The notes beneath the pieces are model-generated. The model worked only from the letters and a program-made list of their open reading frames with translations, searched no databases and was not told the DNA's origin. Positions 11,153 to 22,685 of a DNA stretch of 64,000 bases are shown here, piece after piece. Numbering within the stretch: the first letter of the stretch is position 1; every line of letters begins with the position of its first letter. A program made the position numbers and the translations under genes. Location of the stretch: NCBI GenBank assembly GCA_907163375.1, contig CAJQUW010015620.1, positions 62,001 through 126,000 of the forward strand. Reading direction: 5' to 3'. This DNA is from Prostheceraeus crozeri (taxonomy: Eukaryota > Platyhelminthes > Polycladida > Euryleptidae).

Positions 11153-14100
11153 CTTATACTTTGAACGTGATTTGATCAAAAATATAAAGAAAATCTGAAT
11201 GCTAACTGTTTTGATAACTCACGTGTGGTTATCGTGTAGGAATTTTGATCTGAATTTAAAAAGGGTACCGATATGTTACTATTTAATGAATAATGAGTTT
11301 CCTGATTTTTAAAAAAATTTGACGCGGTTAATAAATACCGCTACGGGCCCTGATCAAAGCTTGCGGAACTCCACCGCTGGGGACCCTGAATGCAAACCTA
11401 TTAAGGGCTCCTTATGTGATTTATCACCGGGAAGCGATCAGACTGATTTGATGGGAGCTATGTGGATGAGTGAAGTGTTGTTTACTAACGGAAGAGAAAA
11501 TAGAAAGATCAGTGAGAAATCATAATACATGTTTTCCATTACGGAATTTTTTCAACGGAAAATTACATGGAAAATGGTCTATTTGCAAAAACTTATTTTG
11601 TCCATATATCATATGACGATTGCATATTCCTAAGTATGCAGGCCTTCTAAGTAGTGCTTTCAAACATGAAATCATGCGTTGCTAATAAAACCCATTCTTC
11701 AATGCATTCACACATGATTTTATAGCTAAGAATGTTCGACATTCTTCTGCAAAAAAAATGCCAGAGCGATATAAATTAGGCCTATGCATAAAAGTAAGCA
11801 TTTAATGCTGCCGAAATGCAGATATAGATTTTATAAATTCAAGACATTAAGAAAGAGAAAAGCGGATATTACTACATCAGAAACGAGGCTTTATTTTTTG
11901 GTCATGGTTGACTGTTAGGCCTCCAAAGAAATGTACACGTAGCCTACCTACATGCAACAGTCCTGTGACAAAAAGTCAATATGTGATGCCCATGGCCTAC
12001 CTGTGTTTCTACACACAACAACACTACAGAACAGTTTGCAGTCTCAGTACCACTTGAATCTCAGTGATTGGAAGAAGTACATGTAAAACACACGCAGATG
12101 TGAATGCCTGCATGTAAAAACACTAAAACAGTCGATGTTCGATTAGCCTACAGAGAAATTGATTGTTTATCTTAAGTTGAATAGAATGGAAATCGACTCA
12201 TTAAAGGTCGTTGGGAGCAGCACAGCCGGAGGGAATAAGTGGGAGCATGAACCATTATTGGAAAGCTTAGGATTACAAAAGTGACTGATTCCAGCCAAAT
12301 CATACCGTTGGCATGTGTTTCTAATTCAGTGAAAATGAGTGCGATTGTTGTGCCGTTATATTGTGCTTTGCATGAAGCTATATTTCCGTTCTAGGGATTT
12401 TATTGTTCTGTGATATTTACCAATCATGTCACGTTTAGAAATTAGGGAGAATTGCAACACAGACCTTTCACAACTGATTTAGCTGGAGCTTGAAAATTTT
12501 CATTAGCCCGGAGGCGGAGTTTCAAAACTTCCGTAAGTCCGCTGGAGTTCAAAAAATTATGCCCGGAGCTACGATATCCTACTGCTTACTTGATGACTTT
12601 GAGTTATTTTTTTAAATTTAAGCTTGAATCAAAGACAATAGATGATGCTTTCTTATGCTAGTGGTTTTGTCGAACAATTAGCAGCTACAAAATATAAATT
12701 TTGCTTACTATATTCATCATGATTTTTCTAAAGTTTTACGACCCACCATGGCCTTCAACGTTCCTGCGCGGTCCGTGAATATGACGTCCTTCCCTTTCGG
12801 TTCTAATTCCATTCCCCGTCTAATAAACCCCCATTCTTCAAATCGCGATGTCTAGCCTACACCCTTTCCATCACTCGCTTGTACGATCGCATCACTTTGA
12901 CGCTTCCAACCAACCAACGTACAGTAGTCATTTGCGCTCGATCAACTCTCATCCACTTCCTCTCTTCCGAGCCTCACATCGCTCACCATTCTCATTTTGA
13001 GCACAAATTCGTTTTTTCATCTAAAGCGCATAAAGTTGTACATCATTGGTCTCATCATGTTTTAATGCATGGACTTTCGGCTAGAGAAGGCCCCTGTAGT
13101 GTGTACTACCGCCAATGTTTCTAACAGTCAACCTTAGAGACGAGTCGGTGCTACAGTTTCTCTCATCAGCACATATTTTGTTCTTGAACTCGTCATGCTC
13201 CTTCTAATTCGGATTTTCTTTGATTCAAGAGTACACCCATTCTTGAGTTTGATGGAATTTCGTTTCAGTCGAAGCTAAATCTTTATGAAAATTTAGTCAA
13301 CTTCTTATTGGATTAGTTATACACACTGCAGAAATTTGCCTGCAGAGTTAGGGTGCTTTTTTTCATTCAGAGTTGAAACCAGTGCTGGCGGGCCATATCC
13401 GTGGAACTGAGAATTTGAAACTGTCACGGATACGACCGGGCTTGGGCCTCAAATGCCTATTACTTTGATCGATGTAAAATCCTGTGGTCTTTCTGCTTTC
13501 TGATCGTCAAATTATGTTATCTTGTGTAGAAAGGAAAAATAGACATAATGTAATGTATGTAGGTATATTGATAGTCGGACCCATGGTTGGGCATCACAAT
13601 CAAATCAAGCAAGTAAAACACTGTAGCCAATTCACAGCTCCAAAAGCACTGTTTTTCATAATTATCGAACAACTCCAGAAGCAATTGCACTCTGAGGTTG
13701 TTCCATTTTCTCAAGTTTTTCGAAATGACGTTGAGCTATCTTGATATTCATAAGCACTGCCGAGGAAGCTGAAATAGAAAATAAAAAAGGCACAGTCTAT
13801 ACACCTTTTCCAATTCATTAGTAAGACATCTGAAATCATGTGTGCGATATCTCAGATCGATCATGTATTCTCAGTTACCTTTTACTCTCAGATCAAAGGT
13901 AGAAATTAATCATTCAATAGTCACCTATCTCAGTTGGTTATCAATATCGGTGTTCACTAATTTATTATCGTATTACCACCATAAAACACAGATATAGATA
14001 ATCCTTCAGAGGACTTCTGCTTTTGCGAAGAATATCTTATTATTTTCAATTAGAGAAGTAAGTCAATTCCATTGTATCTCAAGGTTAAGATTCAAGGTAT

Positions 14101-14205
14101 ACATGTATAAGGTAAAGATTGCGCATTTTGTGTTTTAGACTGGTTGTCTTGACGGTGCTCATGAGAATTTCAGTTGTGGTTGACGTTAGTGAGTGTGTGA
14201 GCATT
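11153..14205. other. Long stretch without recognisable genes
   Basis: An open frame at 11319-11525 (plus strand) has a non-repetitive, protein-like composition (DPECKPIKGSLCDLSPGSDQ) but no recognised family and no clear splice sites. Frames at 12879-13124 and 13484-13744 look like chance. No RNA genes were seen. Confidence 0.4.
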
Positions 14206-14690
14206 TTCAATTCTGGAAGTGCTGAGTCGGCAGTAGTCTCGAGACTAAGATGTGGATGGTGTAAATTCCACGAACTGCAATCCTTCTTGACGTCTAAAGG
14301 GCCATCTTTGAGAACCAAGGGTCGTGTATATGGAGCCTGTATGGGGAAAGCTATGCTTTATGGTTGCGAGGCATGGCCGTTGCTTTCATCCCATGGGAAA
14401 ATGTTTGAGCGTGTGGAGATGCGAATGCTAAAGTGAATTGTGGTGTCAGACTAGCGGACAGGAAATCGAATGACAGCATCAGATGGCACTGGTCTTGAGA
14501 GTATCACAGACATGTTGAGAAAGGCAGTTTGACAAGGTTTGTCAAAAGAAAAGAAAATATGAGAGAGAGGATCAGAAAAGTTATATGGATGGAAGTAGAT
14601 GGTTAAAGATGAAATGGAAGATGAAAGGAAAAATGTGACCTGGAAAGAAGATCTCAAATGCGTTGGATCGCAGGAAGCGGACGCCCATTA
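14206..14690 (+). pseudogene. RTE-like LINE fragment, C-terminus of the reverse transcriptase
   Basis: Translation gives SRLRCGWCKFHELQSFLTSK, then GKAMLYGCEAWPLLSSHGK and ERVEMRMLK. This is the end of the RT region of RTE-type LINEs (R.GW.KF.EL...L...G, MLYG.E.WP, ..E.RML). A stop follows at 14434, and shifted frames continue the family pattern to about 14690. There is no endonuclease or RT core, so it is a short, old 5'-truncated copy. Confidence 0.65.
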
Positions 14691-14981
14691 TCTACCGAAA
14701 TGGAAGTTCATGCGTAAGCAGCAAGCGTCTAACCCAACATCTTTTGGAAGCGAAGGTCGCAAAAAGGGCTGAGTAAGTGTGTTGACGCTAGTGTCTAAGT
14801 TTAGCTTTCTGCGTTCTCGTGCCTTCTGTCTTCTGTTTATGTTCTGTTATTTTGTTTCTAGCTTGGTCTTGTGGTTCTTTGTTGGCTTCGGTGGTAGTTT
14901 TCGTTCGTCGTACTTGGCATTTTTGTGCGGTTGGTGGCTGCTACGTACGCGATGCGTAAGTACTTTTTTGGTATTAGGATT

Positions 14982-15188
14982 CATGAATCAATAATGCGAA
15001 AAATATCAGTTTTCTCTTCCGAGTAATTTTAATGCCACTAAATAATTACGAATGAAAAATATGTACATGCTCGTAAAATATGTATATATTCGTAATTATT
15101 TAGTGGCATTAAAATTACTCGGGAGAGAAAACTGATATTTTTCGCATTATTGATTCATTATGGTCCTCCCGCCTTCAGCCATCTCTTA
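14982..15188. mobile_element. Fold-back element A (70-bp arms) with 12-bp direct repeats
   Basis: Arms at 14984-15053 and 15088-15157 are near-perfect inverted copies around a 34-base centre. The 12-base repeat GGTATTAGGATT stands immediately left (14970-14981) and, after a 31-base tail, right (15189-15200), like a target-site duplication. The tail, read on the minus strand, contains GGCTGA, CGGGAGG and CATAATGA and matches the tail of the fold-back element at 52110. This is probably an inverted terminal-repeat dimer of a retroelement; a PLE origin is inference. Confidence 0.7.
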
Positions 15189-15827
15189 GGTATTAGGATT
15201 ATTTTCCATAGTTTGCATATCCTTACAGACGAAAAGTCGAGTTTTTGATTGATTCTTTTAAATATATAACAAAGGTAGAGTTAATTTTTGATATTCTCAA
15301 AATACCTGAACATCCGGAAATGCATAAAGATTCGAAGCAATCTACACGAATATGGTTAAAGACTAGCTATCTCATTGATGTATTCCTTCTAAGTGAGCCA
15401 AAATGGCGTTATAAAATTTGTAATTTTCTTCATTTCTTAACTTTATGTGATATTTCCTCCTCCTAATTTTTGTGCCCGTTGATGCAAATTTCCCGATCTG
15501 ATAAATATTGTTTTCATGCGCGTTTATAGCATAATTATGTAGCAGTTCGGTTTAAATTTCCCATAGACAACTGCAACTGCCAACATTCTGGTGCTGAGTG
15601 AAAACTATAGGACTCATACTTTAATTTCTTCAAATTTCGTTCAACTATCCTTGTAATGATAACAATTTGAAGTTTTATTATTTGATGCTACCATTATTGA
15701 TAGGCATGTTCCGATGCTCCTTCATTCAGATTCAATGATTGGATTTGATAAGTAATTCTTAGCAATTGCTTCCTCATTTTTTCATGAAAATAAAATTTAT
15801 TACGTTTTTTAAGCCAGAAATATAGTA

Positions 15828-15979
15828 AATCGAATCAAGACACGACACGGTCAAAAAAATTCGAAGGATCCAGGAAACGGAAACGGAAGATGCCAAAGTT
15901 AAACAATTACCCTAGCGGAGAATCCTGTAAATAATTAGGTAATTAAAAGTCATGAACGAATGAATATAGATTAATACTA
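15828..15979 (-). repeat. Naiad pseudo-LTR, 3' copy
   Basis: The direct repeat starts AATCGAATCAAGACACGACA and is about 95% identical to 19721-19873. Differences are single substitutions and indels, so the two copies have diverged a little since insertion. Pseudo-LTRs are typical of PLEs and arise from tandem insertion. Confidence 0.85.
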
Positions 15980-16432
15980 ACAACATAGAGTAACCTACTT
16001 TAGTATAGAGCAGGTACTGAAATACGTATAAAGGCAAGTCTACTCAACTGAAGACGGTAAGGGAAATAAATCAATATTTATAAACGATTTTATTTTTATC
16101 ATATAAGAACTGAAATAAGAGTTCGTCATGGACCTGACGAGAAGCTAACTAAAAATAACAAAAGGTGAAAATTAGAAACCTAAAAAAACAAAAAAAATTA
16201 AGTTTGCTATGTATGGAGTCATCAGGGAGGAACCATGTGGCTGCATGAAGCAAGGTTTCGGCCCCTAACCTCCAACCTATACCACATGGCGGGGCCAGGC
16301 CAACCATATCGAATGTACGATATGGAAGGTCTCTCCAAGCCTGAGGAAACATAGCAGAACCTAACCGAAAATAATTTTTTTTTTGAAATTTATTAGGACA
16401 AAAAGAAGCACTTGAAACTAGAAGAGGTTTTC

Positions 16433-19244
16433 TTAGCCCAACATGCCAATGATGGATGGCATCTGGCGGGGTGAAAAACAACCAAACTTAAAAACGAGGA
16501 ACCTATTCTTGGAGAAGGACTTGATACAAGAATTAACCAGCAAATTATTCTTATAACCCCGTCCTTTAAAGATATCAAAAATGCCCTTAGCTCTTGATGT
16601 GAAGGCGGAAGCATCAGATGAAATCCTGGCGAACCTGATGAGTTGGGCAGCAAAGATGTTTAAGCCAGAGTTCAAAGACATGTTACTCTCGGCGAAAGTA
16701 TACAGCACCACTGGGAAGCTGAACTCATCAACCTTATGGTAAACCTCTGTGATGTATTGGCCACCATCTTCGATCCTGATTTTTACATCCAAATAATTAA
16801 CACATTTGTTGTTGTCTCCGCTTCTGCTAGCTAAGAGATCTACCGGGTAGATTTCAGGAAGGATCTTATCAAAATGTTTGTAGTTAAACACACAAATGTC
16901 GTCGACATACCTAGTGGTACGAGAGAGAAGTTGGCTAAGCCAAATCTCTTACTCACTAGGAGCCCCCTCACAAACTTAAACTCCCTGTAAGCCAAAAACA
17001 GGTCAGCTAAGAGCGAGCTGGAATTACCACCCATAGGTATGCCTCGAATTTGCTTGATGACAAGTCCCCCGAAAGTGACAAAAGTGTTATCCAGGATGAA
17101 ACTTATTGCATTAAGGAATTGGGTTTTGGACCAGCAGTGATACCCTCTGTATTTTTTATTCGAGAAGAAGGTTCTATAATAGCCAATCCAAATAAAGCTC
17201 TTGGAACTGCTAAAAATTAACTCACGTAAGTCTTTCAAGGACTCCATAACCTGGTCTAAATTGAGATTCGCATAGAGTGTGGAGAAATCATATACTTGTA
17301 AGGAGTGGCAATTCAAACCCGACATCCTGTCAAGGAATTCCCCAGAAGAGTTAATGCTCCAGAAGGCGTTCACACCTGAATTATGCTTGATGGAAAGGCA
17401 ATAACTACTAAACTTGTCCCGGACCAATTGCAAACCTTTGTTCACAAGAATGGCCAAATCTTTGGAAGTGCTGTTCCTGGCACCAGCTATGAATCTACTC
17501 TTATACGGATTTTTGTGCAATTTAGGTATCCAGAAAAGTTTAGGTAAAACCATAAACCTATCTTTAACCGTTATGCCAAAGGAATCCTTGAGGGCGGTGC
17601 AATGTTCGGCAATTATGTCATGGAAGAAATTACTGGTGCGTAAGTCTGATTACCAACAGCATTGAAACTTCTAAGGTCAAAGCCTAGTTCGTTCAAGAGG
17701 ACAATAAGGTAATACTTCCTACACACAATGACAAAATTGTTGGCGGCCTTATCCGCCGGAGTAATGACGTAATTCTTCTGAAAGTTTGAGATGAAGTTTT
17801 TACACTCGTTAGATCTTAGTACCTCGTGCGAATGCAAAGATGGAAAGCTAGAACTTAGGAAGGAAATGCGATTTTTAATTATCTTAAGGACAGCTTCCGA
17901 CCAATCCTGGAAGTCAGAATTCTTAAGGGCGTATTTTCTGCAGGACTTTTCAATAAATGCAACTAATGCATTTTTAACACTGACTCTAACAAAATCCCAA
18001 GACTTGTGAATAGGCTCTCTATAATTCGTGCCCTTAGCCATCAAATCCCTAAGTTTAAGGTTGGATATAATACTCAAGTCACCAGTAACCACGTGTGAAG
18101 CGGGCTTGTAGCAGAAGATAGAATTAGAACAAAGACAAGGCTTGCTAATAAATTCTCTGATTTCATCAATAGAAGCATTCTTCAAGATCTGGTTGTAATT
18201 GAAGAGCTTCCGACCAATAGGGGTGGTGTATTTGAAGAAAACCTGTAGTGGACATTTACTACGAATTGGATTAGGCAACATACTGTTAACATGTGAATCA
18301 GCGAAAATGGAAGAAACTTTTAAGAGATCTACTTCTTTGCACTCAAAAGGGATAATAATAACTTCCCTGTCGACCTTATCAACGGAATCTTCGACTTTTA
18401 AGAATCTCGAACAGAAGGATTCGACTAGATACGAGCAGGTACCCGGCTTGCTAAGAGTAAAAGCAAGAAGTTGTTTAAGTGTGGTACGACTAAGAGATTT
18501 CAAAGTGATGTAAAATTCGTAAAACATGTTGGAAAAGCAAAGGCTATTAATTTTATCGTAGAGAGACTCCAAGCATTTAGTCAAGACATTTCTCTTATTA
18601 CTGTGAATCCCATGCCCTCTAGGTCTTCTAAGGACCGGAGAAGAGAAGTACTGCTTATGTAAGGAACCTTTGGAGACACAACCAAAACCTTGAATTCTAT
18701 CGTTCAAGCCAAGTGGAAAGATTGTACATAGTGTTTTAATCCAAAAATCCTCCTTCAGAAGTTCCCTATCCCTAAGGTCAGAATTATCAGAGAAGTTGGA
18801 ATCTACATGGTCTATAATTTGCAATTTAATGTTGCAAAAATTATGACCATCTTGCCTAAAGTGTTCATAAAGGAAAGTAGTGGGTTTTGAGGATGCATGG
18901 TGACGGTGACCATTCAACCTAGCATTTAGAGATTGGGTGGTTTTGCCAACATATTGGAACCTGCATTCGCTGCAAGAAATGAGATAGATTACAAAGCTGG
19001 ATTTGCAATCGAAAGAACCACTTAAATCTATGAGAAAAGCCTTTCTAGTGATGTTTGATACGAAAAAGGAAGACTTATGTATGGACCCACAGCACAAGCA
19101 CCCTTTTCTATTACAACTGTCAATAGAAAAGGAACCCGTGCTATCGGCTACATAAGCCTTTTTCTTAATAGTGTAAGGGTAATGGTATCTAACTCTGGAA
19201 GCCGCAAGCAAAGTTTTATTGTTACCCCTTGTCGAGTAAGGCAA
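16433..19244 (-). pseudogene. Naiad protein: N-terminal GIY-YIG endonuclease plus reverse transcriptase (two frameshifts)
   Basis: Read from 19244 leftwards. A Cys cluster (CNRKGCLCCGSIH) precedes the GIY-YIG core FVIYLISCSECRFQYVGKTT with R..GHRHHA and a later catalytic-type E (LLKEDFWIK). A CxC linker follows (KPCLCSNSIFC, then H..TGDLSIISN and YREP). The RT shows PADKAANNFVIV, LPKLFWIPKLHK, RGIPMGG and, in another frame, TRYVDDICVFNY with the catalytic DD. Frameshifts lie near 17640 (between PVISS and the FFHDIIAEHC frame) and near 16935 (just before YVDD). The annotated start is a TTG in a frame opened by TGA at about 19257, so the true N-terminus is uncertain. PLE RTs are related to telomerase. 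The copy is inactive. Confidence 0.85.
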
Positions 19245-19720
19245 AATTCTAGTGTGCTCTCAAAGCCCAAGGGCAACAGACCGGACTGTAACCTATTGGC
19301 GAGGGGCTGCCTCGCTGAGGCGGGCGTTAACAGTCAATGGATCTAAACAGACCCTCCCACCTACACTAGCAATGCCTGGCGATTAGGATTTCGGCCAAAC
19401 TCCATAATCTTATAACCGGATCAAAACTAGCAGCTAATACAATATTGAAGGCAGTAATAGCTTATCACCTTAATACTTAGAACAACATGGAAGAAAATTA
19501 ACGTCGAATCCTAAAAAATGCAAGAGTGAACGAAGAGAAAGATTGATAATAAGATCAAACCAATAAATAAATGGCAAATTGCAATAATAATAATATGCCT
19601 ACCAGTAAAATAACTATGAGACCTATTACAAAAAAGAATACATGTGACGTGAATAGCTAATCCACTTATACTGAAAGATGGGGACTCGGTCCACACAATA
19701 CTATCAGCTCAGTACTCATT

Positions 19721-19873
19721 AATCGAATCAAGACACGACACGGTCAAAAAAATTCCGAAGGATCCAGGAAACGGAAACGGAATATGCCAAAGTTAAACAA
19801 TTACCCTAGTGGAGAATCCTGTAAATAATTAGGTAATTAAAAGTCATGAACGAATGAATATAAATTAATACTA
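19721..19873 (-). repeat. Naiad pseudo-LTR, 5' copy
   Basis: Second copy of the direct repeat (see 15828-15979), upstream of the minus-strand coding region and ending at ATTAATACTA (19864-19873). Confidence 0.85.
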
Positions 19874-22260
19874 CGAGTAACAACAACAAAGGATGAATTA
19901 AAGAAAGCAGCAATTCCTTTTTGTGTTTCTGTTCAGTTTCAAGACAATCAAAACTTTAAAAAGTTATCATCGATGATTCTACCAATCATCAGAGAAGATC
20001 AATGCCATGCTCACATGATTTGAAGACATTTTACCTTTTTGACAATGACAAGGCTGCTGAATAAAGTAGCACTGCATATTTTTTGACGTGATGAAACAGT
20101 TCCCAGCAATTTATAGATCGAATGCGAACGCGATCCACGCGATCATAGGCAACGAGACTGCTCAAGGCAGGAGAAAAGGTTGCTGCTATCGCCTGATGAG
20201 GTCATGCGCTAGGCCTATCTGAAGTAGGAGCGTCAGATTTCCCATCATAACTCGGAAAACTAATGAGAACCGGTAAATTTTCAAACCATCTATTACACAA
20301 AACATGCACATTGCACACGTGCGTGAAGGTAGCACCGCCATTTTGAAAGAGAAGTGTACCACCCAAGTATACCGCACACGTCGATATTGTTTCAACAACA
20401 GGAAAATAATCAGATTAGGAGGTTGCAACATTAATTATTTGATAAAGTAATTAGGTATCCCAACACTCTTCCATATCAACTAAAGTAATTGAAGTTAAAA
20501 TAATTATTTGTCAATCGTAACTATTTGATTACACACAATTGATAATAATTTCAACGCGTTCGTGTACAAAAATGAATGGAGTATGATCATTTATATGAAT
20601 TCATACTATGATCATAGTATGATCCTTTCTTAGTATGATCATAGTAGGATTTTTCTTAGTATGATAGTAGTATAATCATTTTTTGTAGTGCGATCACGAA
20701 TCGCTTTTAAAAGTATGGTTATACTATGAATTGTTACTTTTGTCATGGGCTTTTCAATAATCAGTATTTTCTCTCATTCATAGAATGGTGTTGAGTAATC
20801 AGACATGAAAAAATTCTATTGAACCATAAAATCAGAAATAATGTTCAGATGTTAGTGGTGTGTTCTATGATGTTAATCTCTTAATTATCAAATACTAATG
20901 AAAATCATTCCACTTGTCAGCAAGCAGCATTTCCTGCTGAACAGCTCTTTTATATCACTTTCAGTGGCAACATTCATTTAATCATATGATCATCACCGTT
21001 TTGATGCTTTTGACCGGTATGGAACACAGCTGAAAATTCCAAAAATTCATTTCCTCAAATACCGTTACAAATTCTGGATTGAAAAGTAAGTCAGAACGAT
21101 ACTTGTTCACTCAAAATCTTTTTATCAAAAATCTCTACCCTCTGCATTGATCCGTGAATTTCGTGGTTAGCCCGAAAGACCAGGTTTAGAATTCACTTCG
21201 GATATTGCTAAGAACGCGAGACCCTTCAGGTATCTTAAGGCGAATTATCTCCCCACGAGTTCCTATTGCATCTGTTCAACAACACAATTCATGCATCGTA
21301 TCGATGAAATACATAATTCGATTATATTTTGACTAAATTTAGGCGGATCGCTTTTATTGAACATCACTGTATCTGAATTGAAGTAAACTTGATGCTCGTG
21401 ACAACCTATATTTCACGAAACTGGGAAATTCATATCTAAATTGACAACTTAAATATAAAATCAAAAATGTTCAGATTTTCATGATTCATACCAAGTCAAG
21501 AACTCAAAACAGTGTACGAATGCTTTGACAGTGACACCCCTTCGGAAAATTCGTTGGCACCAGTCCTGCATCAAGTTCTTATAGTGAATTTAACACAGAA
21601 ACATATTTTGACAAAACCACTTGATAATGCATACATATTAGGCTGACAATAGTCTAACTTAAAAACTTTCAAAGCGGTCGAACAACGCTAGAACTTTATC
21701 GGTTTTCAGAAAAACCATGGTCCTTCAGTTAAAATCTTCACATGGCTTGGTTTCTCACAAAACAGTTGGTTTCTGAGAGAAGAATTGGTTTTCAAAAAAC
21801 CCCAAATTCTTGCATATTAAGTCAGCAGTAATCAATGGTAAGATTACCGTTCCTTTTAGAGTTGAAATAATAGCATCTCTAATGCCACTGTATTTCACCA
21901 TCACTTGCACGATTTTGCATTTGGGTATTGGTTATAATACAGATAGCAAGTTTGCTATTTCAGCATGCCATTCTCTATTTTGGATCAGCTTCTTTCAACA
22001 TGTGCATCACAATACTAACCTTAAAATTAAAGGTGCGATTTATGAATTCCTAGCGATAAAGTTTTTAAGATAAACAATGTTGGCTTTCCTCAACGGACAA
22101 AATGGAAAAATGAGTTTTGATTTCTTGTGAAACAATAGTTGATCAATCTACACTTTTATGACATTTTTGTATTCATTCCGTTTTCAAGAAGCCATGCACG
22201 TTTCCATACAATCAATCAATAGCATCATTAATGCATGGATAAAGTTCAGTGAATTTCAAG
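19874..22260. other. RagA-proximal stretch, nothing firmly recognised
   Basis: This lies downstream (3') of the last RagA exon found. I looked on the minus strand for its missing C-terminal exon (an INIRNARKHFE-like pattern) and did not find it. A cluster of TATGATCATA-type short palindromes occurs at 20582-20725. No other features were seen. Confidence 0.4.
20582..20725. repeat. Cluster of AGTATGATCATA short palindromic repeats
   Basis: Several copies of (A)GTATGATCATAGTA variants follow each other at about 20-30 base spacing. Each is self-complementary around TGATCA. It may be the core of a decayed fold-back element or a simple degenerate repeat; no coding function is seen. Confidence 0.5.
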
Positions 22261-22266
22261 ACTTAC

Positions 22267-22685
22267 TGACAGAGAGGTCGGACATGATAACCATGACATA
22301 TGTGTTGGCTGTGAAGCCTTCAATGAATGCAGCAAAGTGTTGATTCCGCACTTCCATGCTGTGAAATGAAGCGGCCACCTTGTGGCAAGAAATTTTGAAT
22401 TGCTTGATAATATTGCTGATCTTTTCAAATCTGTGCGAGTCTCGGTGCTGACGACGTTGACAATATGATATGACGAGGAATGTGGCACGTTCAAACAGTA
22501 TTACTTCATCTACGTCCATGATCTCTCCGAAATTTCGAAGTGACGCTTCAAGTTGCTGAACGTTAGGAATAAGAAGATAGACGATGGCCGACCAAGCCTT
22601 ATACAATGTCTCATCCCAGATAGAGGTAGCGAAACAGGTACATTGTAGGGGCTGTGAGAGATGCGCTAAATTGCGCTCATGTTCT
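22267..22685 (-). CDS. RRAGA: RagA exon 4 (end of G domain and roadblock-like domain)
   Basis: Acceptor TTCTTCAG before 22685 and donor GTAAGT at 22261-22266. It encodes [20 protein letters not shown] and onward through [30 protein letters not shown] and [13 protein letters not shown]. This covers the nucleotide-base region and most of the C-terminal dimerisation domain. It ends in phase 1, so at least one more coding exon is required. Confidence 0.93.

Larger units (their letters stand above)
15828..19873 (-). mobile_element. Naiad-type Penelope-like element with pseudo-LTRs
   Basis: A complete-looking copy on the minus strand, bounded by ~152-bp direct repeats (15828-15979 and 19721-19873). 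Between them is a reading frame with an N-terminal GIY-YIG endonuclease, a CxC linker and a reverse transcriptase, the permuted order known for the Naiad/Chlamys clade of PLEs; other PLEs have the endonuclease at the C-terminus. Two frameshifts inactivate it. A second fragment of the same family lies at 26656-27160. No hammerhead motif was seen, which agrees with published descriptions of this clade. Confidence 0.85.

Noticed and set aside
11319-11525. Possible exon with a Pro/Cys-containing frame
   Set aside because: No splice sites or recognised family; left as unassigned intergenic sequence.
16149-16653. Minus-strand frames overlapping the end of the Naiad coding region
   Set aside because: Alternative frames of the RT end and 3' UTR; the frame holding YVDD and its continuation explains the region.
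20582-20725. CRISPR-like or operator array
   Set aside because: Repeats are degenerate, unevenly spaced and in animal DNA; simple palindromic repeats suffice.
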